Assembly: GCA_030622125.1 (NCBI GenBank)
Contig: JAUXGM010000150.1
Coordinates: 1-5,033 of the forward strand
Length of the DNA: 5,033 nt
Source of the DNA: a bacterium
Lineage (GTDB): Bacteria; AUK180
Reading direction: 5' to 3'
This document shows, in pieces, positions 1-5,033 of the stretch. The position numbers and the translations under genes are program-made. The notes beneath the pieces were generated by a model, which had not been told where the DNA came from, did no database searches, and saw only the letters and a program-made list of their open reading frames with translations. Position 1 is the first letter of the stretch, and each line of letters opens with the position of its first letter.

Positions 1-85
1 TATAAAAAACTTCCAGCCAATGAAAGATACTTTCCAACAGCAATACTTGTTCATAATTTATTTTCATTTTCATTTTACTCTTCAT
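1..85 (-). CDS. Partial hypothetical protein, N-terminal 28 codons, runs off the left edge
   Basis: An open frame starts at an ATG (83-85) that overlaps the stop of the MFS gene as ATGA. It reads M-K-S-K-M-K-M-K-I-N-Y-E-Q-V-L-L-L-E and stays open to base 1. The start has the clearest Shine-Dalgarno-like sequence in the window (AAGAAGGA, 6 nt before the ATG), though this purine run also encodes the Lys/Glu-rich MFS C-terminus. Two further in-frame ATGs follow at 71-73 and 65-67, so the true start could be slightly later. Third codon positions are AT-rich, as in the neighbouring genes. A rival frame starting at the ATG at 52-54 (M-N-K-Y-C-C-W-K) is also open, but it has more GC-ending codons and no ribosome binding site. 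Too little is visible to assign a family. The ATGA overlap suggests translational coupling to the transporter. Confidence 0.5.
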   Translation of the reverse strand, partial: MKSKMKMKINYEQVLLLESIFHWLEVFY

Positions 86-1260
86 CGGTTTTCCTTCTTT
101 TTTTTGTATACTACTATATATATAAAAACAAAAATCATAAAGAAAATTATTCCTAATAAGGGAAATGCAAAAAGTTTGTTTTTGCCTATATCATAGAAAA
201 TTCCTCCAATGAGAGGTCCAAAAAAAGAACCAATATTGGAGATTGAATTTAAAAGTCCAATCTTTTTTCCTTTACTATTTTTAAAGATTAAAAATGTAAT
301 ATTTCTTGTAAGTGGAACTACCGTTTTTACCCCGGTAAAAAGTATTAAAAGTAGTAAAAAAGTCATCAATTTATTAAGCGGGAAATAAAACATTCCCAAT
401 GTAATTGCCATTATAATAATCACGGTTAAGATTATTTTTTGCCAGTTTTTTTCTGTAACCCTGATATTTACTAAATAGAGAAATACGGAAGCAATAAAAA
501 TAAGTAGTCCATATACCAATGTAGTAACAATAGAGGAAAAATTATAAAACTCCTTGATGAAAACAATAATTATTGAATTAAGTATGCTTGAGACCATTCC
601 ATTTGCAAATACGATAAGTAGAAAAAAAGTAAAGATTGTAGAAAATGGCATTTTATTTTTCTTTTGTTCAACTTCAATTTGTTTATTATTTGTAAAATTC
701 AATTTTCCGGATAACAAAAAAAGAAAAAATATAACTGATCCACTTACGATAAACAGATACCGCAAGCCGTCATCCTGGGAAGGTAAAGACAGACCTTTAA
801 AAATGAGTAAAAGCAAAGGAGCACAAAGCAGTATACCGAGAACAGAACCAAAATTTCCTAAAATGTAGTATAGGGATATTGCTTTTCCTCGTCTTTTACC
901 TGCATTCTTCATTGTTTCTAACTGCATTATTGGCCAGATACCACCTGAGATCATACCCTGGACAGAACGTAAAATAAGAAATGCCAAAAAATTATTCTTG
1001 AAAAAGAAAATGAAAAAAATCAATGACAAAAATAAAAATCCGAAAGAGATCCTTTTTGAAAAATTCTTATTTTTATCCCATCGTATCCCATTTATTGTAG
1101 AAAAAATTGCTCTAAATAACATATAAAAAGCTGCAATTAGACCAATCTGAAATCCTGTTGCACCATTATTTCTTAAAAGAAGCGGAATGACCGGTTTTAC
1201 AATAGATGCACCGACCATAGTAAAGAATACGCAGTAAAGAATTCTTTTGACACTTTTCAT
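82..1260 (-). CDS. Major facilitator superfamily (MFS) transporter, 12 TM
   Basis: This 392-residue inner-membrane protein has the size and two-bundle layout of MFS secondary carriers. Hydrophobic segments lie at about residues 8-29, 38-57, 71-88, 91-113, 128-155, 167-185, then 207-235, 243-264, 274-294, 297-318, 334-357 and 364-385. A charged cytoplasmic loop (about 186-206) separates the halves. The loop between TM2 and TM3 carries a recognisable motif A (G58, D62, K66, R70). TM4 has the R-x-x-Q-G-M-x-S-G pattern, and TM11 the S-x-x-G-x-x-x-G-P-L-x-G-G pattern typical of the drug-efflux/sugar-exporter branches. The substrate cannot be read from the sequence; drug, sugar or metabolite export are all possible. 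The ATG at 1258-1260 is chosen because it opens directly onto TM1. It has no nearby Shine-Dalgarno, but a TATAAT lies 6 nt upstream. It follows the CapA-like gene after 31 nt, and its TGA stop overlaps the next start. Confidence 0.88.
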   Translation of the reverse strand: MKSVKRILYCVFFTMVGASIVKPVIPLLLRNNGATGFQIGLIAAFYMLFRAIFSTINGIRWDKNKNFSKRISFGFLFLSLIFFIFFFKNNFLAFLILRSVQGMISGGIWPIMQLETMKNAGKRRGKAISLYYILGNFGSVLGILLCAPLLLLIFKGLSLPSQDDGLRYLFIVSGSVIFFLFLLSGKLNFTNNKQIEVEQKKNKMPFSTIFTFFLLIVFANGMVSSILNSIIIVFIKEFYNFSSIVTTLVYGLLIFIASVFLYLVNIRVTEKNWQKIILTVIIIMAITLGMFYFPLNKLMTFLLLLILFTGVKTVVPLTRNITFLIFKNSKGKKIGLLNSISNIGSFFGPLIGGIFYDIGKNKLFAFPLLGIIFFMIFVFIYIVVYKKKKENR

Positions 1261-1266
1261 AAGATA

Positions 1267-1275
1267 ATTATATCA
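1267..1275 (-). promoter_or_regulatory. Extended -10 promoter element before the MFS gene
   Basis: On the minus strand the 31-nt gap between the CapA-like gene and the MFS gene contains TGA-TATAAT, a perfect extended -10 (TGnTATAAT). It ends exactly 6 nt before the MFS ATG, so the expected transcription start falls on or next to the A of the start codon. No good -35 is seen (ATAGGG at a 17-nt spacer), which an extended -10 can tolerate. This would give the transporter its own leaderless transcript in addition to any read-through from upstream. The box is clear; its activity is inferred. Confidence 0.5.
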
Positions 1276-1291
1276 TTATTGCTTTCTTTCC

Positions 1292-2374
1292 CTATTCCAT
1301 CAGAATATTAAAATGGTTCAGTAATTTTTTCTTTTCAGTAGAAATCTTTTCGTCCACAATTGCCTTATCATAAGGCAGAATAACAAAACTATTGCCATTT
1401 TTCTTCCTGAATGTAATTGTAAAATCATAAGCGGAAAATGCCTTGTAGTTATCTGATCTGTAAAATTCAAGTGTAAGTATTGTTCCGATATCCGTATTAT
1501 GATGACATTGAACAGAGGAAAAATTTCCAAGTGAATAAGCAACAAATTCCGGATCTTTATAGTTACTATTAAATGAAAAGGGTTGAATGGTATGGGAATG
1601 CATCCCTATTATAAAATTTGCACCATGTTCAAATAAAAATTTCGTGATCTCTTTTTGTTTTTCATTTGCTTCAAATTTATATTCTGTTCCAAGATGCAAG
1701 ATAACAAAGATGAAATCCACATCCTTTTTTTTTAATTCTTCCAATTCCTTTTTCATGTTTTCTTTATTGATAAAACTTAAAGTATAATTATTCTTTTTAT
1801 TTGGTTTTACGCCATTTACTCCATAGGTATAGGATAAGAAACCAAATCTGAATCCTTTTATCTCCTCAATGAGATAATGTTTTTCTTCCTTTGATAAATA
1901 GGTACCTATTGTTCTAAATCCCTTTTCTTTGCAAATTTTATTCGTTCTAAAAAGTCCTGTTATACCACTATCCATACTGTGATTATTTGCAAGATTAAGA
2001 TGGGTAAGATTAGCATCTTTTAAGGCATCTAAAATGGGATCAGGAGATCTGAAATCGGGATATCCGCTGTAACCTCTTTTTTTTCCCGCAAGTGTTGTTT
2101 CAAGGTTGCCGAATACGATATCCCCCTTTAACTTATCCTTAATTTCATTATATAAAGGTTTAAAATCATATTCATTATTCTTTTTGAATGCCTTCAAGAA
2201 TGTCTTATGTACCATTATATCGCCGGTAAAAATAATTTTTACTTTTTCCGATATATGAACCTCAGATATAATTTTCTCTTGAGGTTTCTTTTTTTCAATT
2301 ACAATCTGTGTCTTTACACAACTTGAAAAAATATATAATATAATTAAAAAAAGAAGAAAACTATTTTTTTTCAT
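1292..2374 (-). CDS. CapA/PGA_cap-family metallophosphatase, predicted lipoprotein
   Basis: A 360-residue protein of the CapA (poly-gamma-glutamate capsule synthesis, PGA_cap) family with a calcineurin-like metallophosphatase fold. Residues 1-18 form a Lys-led hydrophobic signal ending F-S-S-C. Cys19 is a likely lipidation site with a loose lipobox, so the domain should be anchored outside the cytoplasmic membrane. Family motifs run in order: F-T-G-D-I-M (Asp52), G-N-L-E (90-92), N-L-A-N-N-H-S-M-D-S-G (about 127-137), H-L-G-T-E-Y (from His227), G-M-H-S-H-T-I-Q-P (His259, His261) and S-L-G-N-F (281-285); the Asp, Asn and His residues are the expected metal ligands. No other polyglutamate capsule genes (pgsB/capB, capC) are nearby, so the substrate is unknown and capsule synthesis should not be assumed. 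The ATG at 2374 is preferred over an upstream TTG (2404) because it begins a proper signal peptide; a weak AAGG lies 11 nt before it. It overlaps the prfB end by 14 nt, implying coupling. The stop is TAG. Confidence 0.88.
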   Translation of the reverse strand: MKKNSFLLFLIILYIFSSCVKTQIVIEKKKPQEKIISEVHISEKVKIIFTGDIMVHKTFLKAFKKNNEYDFKPLYNEIKDKLKGDIVFGNLETTLAGKKRGYSGYPDFRSPDPILDALKDANLTHLNLANNHSMDSGITGLFRTNKICKEKGFRTIGTYLSKEEKHYLIEEIKGFRFGFLSYTYGVNGVKPNKKNNYTLSFINKENMKKELEELKKKDVDFIFVILHLGTEYKFEANEKQKEITKFLFEHGANFIIGMHSHTIQPFSFNSNYKDPEFVAYSLGNFSSVQCHHNTDIGTILTLEFYRSDNYKAFSAYDFTITFRKKNGNSFVILPYDKAIVDEKISTEKKKLLNHFNILME

Positions 2375-3461
2375 AAAGCAAAAAACCTTCAATAAAAGGA
2401 TCAATATTGCCGTCCATTACACCCTGAATATTTCCGGTTTCAACACCCGTTCTTAGATCCTTTACCATTGTATACGGCTGAAAAACATACGATCTGATTT
2501 GATGTCCCCATGATATATCTTTTTTTTCTACTGCCTTATTTGCTTTCTCTGCTTCTTGTATTTCTTTATAGTGTTCATATAACCGTGACATTAAAAGTTT
2601 CATTGCCTTCTCTTTATTTTTTAATTGTGATCGTTCCACCTGACATGTAGCAAAGATACCTGTTGGCAAATGTGTAATTCTCACAGCTGAGTCCGTTGTA
2701 TTGACACTTTGCCCTCCGGGACCGGATGAATGAAATGTATCTATTCTAATATCCTTTTCATTTATATCTAATTTAATATCATTATCAACCTCAGGTATAA
2801 CATAAACAGAGGCAAATGATGTATGTCTCCTTGCATTTGAATCAAAAGGCGATATCCTTACCAACCGATGTATCCCAATCTCACCTTTTAGATACCCATA
2901 GGCATAATTAGTAGATATCTGTATCGTTGCAACCTTTATACCTGCTTCATCTCCCGACATAAATTCAAGTGTATCAATTTTTGCACCATGCTTCTCTGCC
3001 CAACGTGTATACATTCTGAGAAGCATGAGAGCCCAATCCTGTGCTTCTGTTCCGCCTGCTCCCGGTTTTATTGTCATAATAGCGTTTTTATTATCATTTT
3101 CCTCTGTAAAGGTAGTTTTTATCTTAAATATTTGAAATTCCTTTTCCAATTCCGTGAACTCTTTTTCAAGATCCTTAAAGGTTGCTTCATCAAATTCCTC
3201 GATTAAAAGTTCAATGATATCTTGTTCCGAAGTAATATTAAGATATAAAGAGTCAAAATCCTCTTTTAATTTCTTTTTGATGTTAATCTTTTTTAGTATG
3301 TTCTGTGCTTTTTGCGGATCATTCCAAAAATCCTTTTTTTGAGATTCTTTATTAAATATCTTTATCTCATTTTCTATTTCATCATATTTAATATTATTCC
3401 GGATGGAATTCAATTGTTCATAGATAATAAGACAGTTTTTTCTTAATTCCTGTAATTCCAT
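2361..3461 (-). CDS. prfB: Peptide chain release factor 2 (RF2)
   Basis: A complete 366-residue class I release factor, close in length to E. coli RF2 (365). RF2 enters the ribosomal A site at UAA or UGA and triggers peptide release. The N-terminal helical domain (about 1-110) includes K-D-F-W-N-D-P. The P-G-A-G-G-T-E-A-Q-D-W-A block lies at 133-144. The codon-recognition tripeptide Ser204-Pro-Phe is the RF2 signature (RF1 has PxT). The catalytic Gly249-Gly-Gln251 sits in S-S-G-P-G-G-Q-S-V-N, followed by the R-S-Q-x-K-N-K and I-R-S-Y-V segments. The N-terminus is continuous: where many bacteria have an in-frame UGA in a CTT-TGA-C frameshift site, this gene reads straight through (N-I-K-Y-D-E-I-E), so no autoregulatory frameshift is present. 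The ATG overlaps the mgtE stop by one base (TAATG) and has no Shine-Dalgarno, so initiation probably depends on mgtE translation. It ends in TAG, read by RF1 rather than RF2. Confidence 0.97.
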   Translation of the reverse strand: MELQELRKNCLIIYEQLNSIRNNIKYDEIENEIKIFNKESQKKDFWNDPQKAQNILKKINIKKKLKEDFDSLYLNITSEQDIIELLIEEFDEATFKDLEKEFTELEKEFQIFKIKTTFTEENDNKNAIMTIKPGAGGTEAQDWALMLLRMYTRWAEKHGAKIDTLEFMSGDEAGIKVATIQISTNYAYGYLKGEIGIHRLVRISPFDSNARRHTSFASVYVIPEVDNDIKLDINEKDIRIDTFHSSGPGGQSVNTTDSAVRITHLPTGIFATCQVERSQLKNKEKAMKLLMSRLYEHYKEIQEAEKANKAVEKKDISWGHQIRSYVFQPYTMVKDLRTGVETGNIQGVMDGNIDPFIEGFLLYEKK

Positions 3462-4816
3462 TATAAAAACCAGGTTGCAATTCGAAAATAGATAACAAGT
3501 CCGATCACATCAATTGCAGTAGTAACGAGAGGTCCCGACATAACAGCCGGATCCCACCCCATTTTTTTAACTACTAAAGGTGATATTGCCGCAAGTATGC
3601 TGCCGAACCAAACAACAAAAACAAGAGTGAGAGACACAACTGCAATTATTCTCACAATATCTGTCCCCGGTGTTTTGATAAGCAGAACTCGAACAATAAC
3701 AACAATACTCAGGATAATACTGATCAAGACAGCAGAAACGGTTTCTTTCAAAATGATCTTAAAAATATCACGGGAATTTATCTCACCGATTGCTATTCCA
3801 CGAATAATCAATGTTGCCGTTTGCGATCCGGCTGTTCCACCTGCATTTAAAAGCATCGGGATAAAAAATGATAGAATAATAAATTGTCTTAAAAAATCAT
3901 CATAATGCTGTAAAACAAACCCCGACAATGTTTCAATTAAGAGGAATATCAAAAGCCATATAACTCTTTTTTTTACCAAATGCCATAGGGAAGCATCCAT
4001 ATATGTTTCATCGGTATGAGTAATACCAGCCATTACTTCAAAATCCTCTTCTTTTTCCTCTTCAATAATATCCGTCAGATCATCAAAGGTAACGATACCA
4101 AGCATCTTTTTTTCCTTATCAACTACCGGAATTGCTATCAGATCATATTTTTCAAATATATCGATAACCTCTTCTTGATCCATATATGGATTTGCCGTAA
4201 CGATATTAGTTTCGGTAATATTTTCAATTTTATCATCATCATTTGCAATAACAAGATCTTTCAAAGAGATAACGCCATAGAGAGTTCTCTTGCTATCGAG
4301 AACATAGATATAGAAAACCGTTTCAAGATCCCTACCTTTTTCTCTAACGGTTTCAAGTGCTTCTTTCACCGTAGCATCTTTTCTTATGGCAAGAAACTTC
4401 GTATTTATTGATCTTCCGATTGAATCTTCCGGATAACCGAGTATCCTATAGGTTAATTTTCTTTGAGTCGATGAAAGCATTGAATATAACTTGTTGACAA
4501 CTCCCGCCGGCGCTTCTTCAAAGAGTTCGATTCTTTCATCTATATCCATCTTTTCAATGATCTCGGAAAAACGTTCTTCCGAAAGAAAATTCAGAAGTTC
4601 AAGTTGCTTGTCGGGATCAAGATTTTCAAAAACCTCTGTTGCAATATCCTTTTTTATAAGGCGAAAAGCCATTGCAAGATATTCATTATCCAATTCTTCA
4701 AGTATCTCTGCAATGTCTTCTTCCGGTAGATTGGAAAATATCTCTCGAACATCCTTTAATTTTTTATTTTCGAGTAAATTAAGGATATTTTCAGTCTCAG
4801 TCTCTTGATTTTTCAT
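3461..4816 (-). CDS. mgtE: Magnesium transporter MgtE
   Basis: A complete 451-residue MgtE-family Mg2+ channel/transporter of the inner membrane, matching the roughly 450-residue family length. The order is typical: an acidic helical MgtE N domain (about 20-125), two CBS domains (about 138-195 and 200-253) that sense cytosolic Mg2+, a plug/connecting helix (about 255-282) and a five-helix membrane domain (about 285-303, 312-335, 355-380, 388-412, 424-448). The pore signature N-A-G-G-T-A-G-S-Q-T-A-T-L-I-I-R-G spans 324-340. The end W-D-P-A-V-M-S-G-P-L (Asp422) plus T-T-A-I-D-V-I-G places Asp436 where the Thermus protein has its ion-binding Asp432. In channels of this type high internal Mg2+ closes the gate. 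The ATG at 4816 is preferred over a TTG at 4831, because the latter lies inside the TATAAT promoter box. There is no Shine-Dalgarno and no leader able to hold an M-box riboswitch. The TAA stop shares one base with the prfB start. Confidence 0.96.
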   Translation of the reverse strand: MKNQETETENILNLLENKKLKDVREIFSNLPEEDIAEILEELDNEYLAMAFRLIKKDIATEVFENLDPDKQLELLNFLSEERFSEIIEKMDIDERIELFEEAPAGVVNKLYSMLSSTQRKLTYRILGYPEDSIGRSINTKFLAIRKDATVKEALETVREKGRDLETVFYIYVLDSKRTLYGVISLKDLVIANDDDKIENITETNIVTANPYMDQEEVIDIFEKYDLIAIPVVDKEKKMLGIVTFDDLTDIIEEEKEEDFEVMAGITHTDETYMDASLWHLVKKRVIWLLIFLLIETLSGFVLQHYDDFLRQFIILSFFIPMLLNAGGTAGSQTATLIIRGIAIGEINSRDIFKIILKETVSAVLISIILSIVVIVRVLLIKTPGTDIVRIIAVVSLTLVFVVWFGSILAAISPLVVKKMGWDPAVMSGPLVTTAIDVIGLVIYFRIATWFL

Positions 4817-4822
4817 AATAAC

Positions 4823-4851
4823 ATTATACAAAAAAACTGCCTTTTAAGCAA
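4823..4851 (-). promoter_or_regulatory. sigma70-type promoter of mgtE, predicted leaderless
   Basis: Reading the minus strand, TTGCTT (4846-4851) is followed after exactly 17 nt by a perfect TATAAT (4823-4828), and the mgtE ATG begins 6 nt after that box. The expected start of transcription is therefore at or beside the ATG, giving an mRNA without a 5' leader. Only three -35 bases match the TTGACA consensus (TTG), but the spacing is ideal. The -35 box overlaps the stop codon of the upstream YggS-like frame. This promoter would drive mgtE-prfB-capA. The sequence match is seen; activity and leaderless start are inferred. Confidence 0.6.
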
Positions 4852-5033
4852 ATTGGAAAAGAAGAAAATAAGGAAAAACAGAGGTTGGAGGTAGTAAATA
4901 GTTGAGAATTGAGAGTTGAGAATTGAGAGTTGAAAGTTTTTGATAGAATTTGTTCAATAATTCGAACTCCTTTTTTATTTGATTTTCATCAATCGTATTG
5001 GTACTCATTCCCATTAAGCCAATAATGTTAACA
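4844..5033 (-). CDS. YggS/PLPBP-family PLP-binding protein, 3' part only, with aberrant C-terminus
   Basis: An open frame enters at the right edge (first full codon at 5032) and runs 62 codons to TAA at 4844-4846. The first 33 residues, V-N-I-I-G-L-M-G-M-S-T-N-T then a segment with I-K-K-E-F-E-L-L-N-K-F, match the late region of YggS (PLPBP) proteins, where G-L-M-x-M/I is followed by T-x-D and an R/K-x-x-F-x-x-L helix. YggS is a cytosolic PLP-binding protein of vitamin B6 and amino/keto-acid homeostasis. Family members then continue with L-S-M-G-M-S-x-D and the phosphate-binding V-R-I-G-x-x-I-F-G end. None of that is found here in any minus-strand frame. Instead the frame passes through the heptamer repeat (L-S-T-L-N-S-Q-L-S-I-L-N) into a hydrophobic tail ending F-Q-F-A. 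It is probably a truncated or pseudogene copy, or an assembly join at the repeat. Assignment rests on a short stretch recognised from memory. Confidence 0.62.
   Translation of the reverse strand, partial: VNIIGLMGMSTNTIDENQIKKEFELLNKFYQKLSTLNSQLSILNYLLPPTSVFPYFLLFQFA
4901..4935. repeat. Tandem heptamer repeat, five units of RTTGAGA
   Basis: On the plus strand the units are GTTGAGA, ATTGAGA, GTTGAGA, ATTGAGA and GTTGAAA in direct succession, equivalent to 2.5 copies of a 14-mer. Only the last unit departs from the G/A alternation (A for G at its sixth base). On the minus strand it reads as alternating TCTCAAC/TCTCAAT and, in the frame of the YggS-like gene, encodes L-S-T-L-N-S-Q-L-S-I-L-N. 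It lies exactly where the YggS similarity ends. It is too short and has no spacers, so it is not a CRISPR array. Confidence 0.9.

Noticed and set aside
554-868. Plus-strand open frame of 104 codons
   Set aside because: Antisense to the MFS gene, with no start signal or family likeness.
1261-1291. Intrinsic terminator between the CapA-like and MFS genes
   Set aside because: No GC-rich hairpin followed by a T run is present on the minus strand; the gap is better explained by a promoter element.
1292-2374. A capsule (poly-gamma-glutamate) biosynthesis locus
   Set aside because: Only the CapA-type gene is present; no ligase or membrane synthase partner is visible in the window.
2375-2404. Upstream TTG start for the CapA-like gene at 2404
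   Set aside because: It would put ten extra residues before a normal Lys-Lys signal peptide and deepen the overlap with prfB; the ATG at 2374 gives a proper lipoprotein start.
4016-4411. Plus-strand open frame of 131 codons
   Set aside because: It lies wholly antisense to mgtE, shows no recognisable family, and is explained as a shadow of the real gene. The same holds for the plus-strand frames at 3597-3905 and 4491-4808.
4817-4831. Upstream TTG start for mgtE at 4831, adding five residues
   Set aside because: The codon lies within the TATAAT promoter box region; the ATG at 4816 fits the family length and the promoter geometry better.
4901-4935. Heptamer array as a CRISPR or an operator array
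   Set aside because: Units are only 7 nt with no spacers, and the array sits inside a coding frame upstream of the promoter; nothing supports CRISPR, and operator function would be speculation.

Overview
The window comes from a low-GC bacterium (by eye about one third G+C or less, with long A/T runs). It is densely packed, and every gene I can support lies on the minus strand. I cannot name the organism with confidence. The CapA-like protein has a lipoprotein-type N-terminus, promoter-like boxes are of sigma70 TATAAT type (not the usual Bacteroidota -7/-33 type), and there is almost no Shine-Dalgarno sequence before most starts. A low-GC uncultivated lineage is plausible, but that is inference.

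Layout in transcription order (right to left): (1) 4844-5033, the 3' part of a YggS/PLPBP-family gene that enters from the right edge. Its expected C-terminal end is missing and replaced by a tail translated from a tandem heptamer repeat (4901-4935). (2) A TTGCTT-N17-TATAAT promoter directly in front of mgtE. (3) mgtE (3461-4816), a complete magnesium channel/transporter. (4) prfB (2361-3461), peptide chain release factor 2, joined to mgtE by a TAATG stop/start overlap and lacking the usual programmed frameshift. (5) A CapA/PGA_cap-type metallophosphatase lipoprotein (1292-2374), overlapping the prfB end by 14 nt. (6) An MFS transporter (82-1260) after a 31-nt gap that holds an extended -10 box. 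(7) The first 28 codons of another gene (1-85), overlapping the MFS stop as ATGA and running off the left edge.

mgtE, prfB and capA look like one transcription unit. The MFS gene and the gene after it may be read through from it and/or start from their own promoter. The products (Mg2+ uptake, translation termination, an envelope phosphatase-like protein, an efflux-type carrier) do not form an obvious single pathway, so the grouping looks like compact genome packing.

The main points of interest are the YggS gene broken or re-ended at a heptamer repeat, two genes whose TATAAT box lies exactly 6 nt before the ATG (predicted leaderless mRNAs), and a frameshift-free RF2 gene that ends in TAG, the stop codon RF2 does not read. 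I see no convincing wholly new multi-gene system here.
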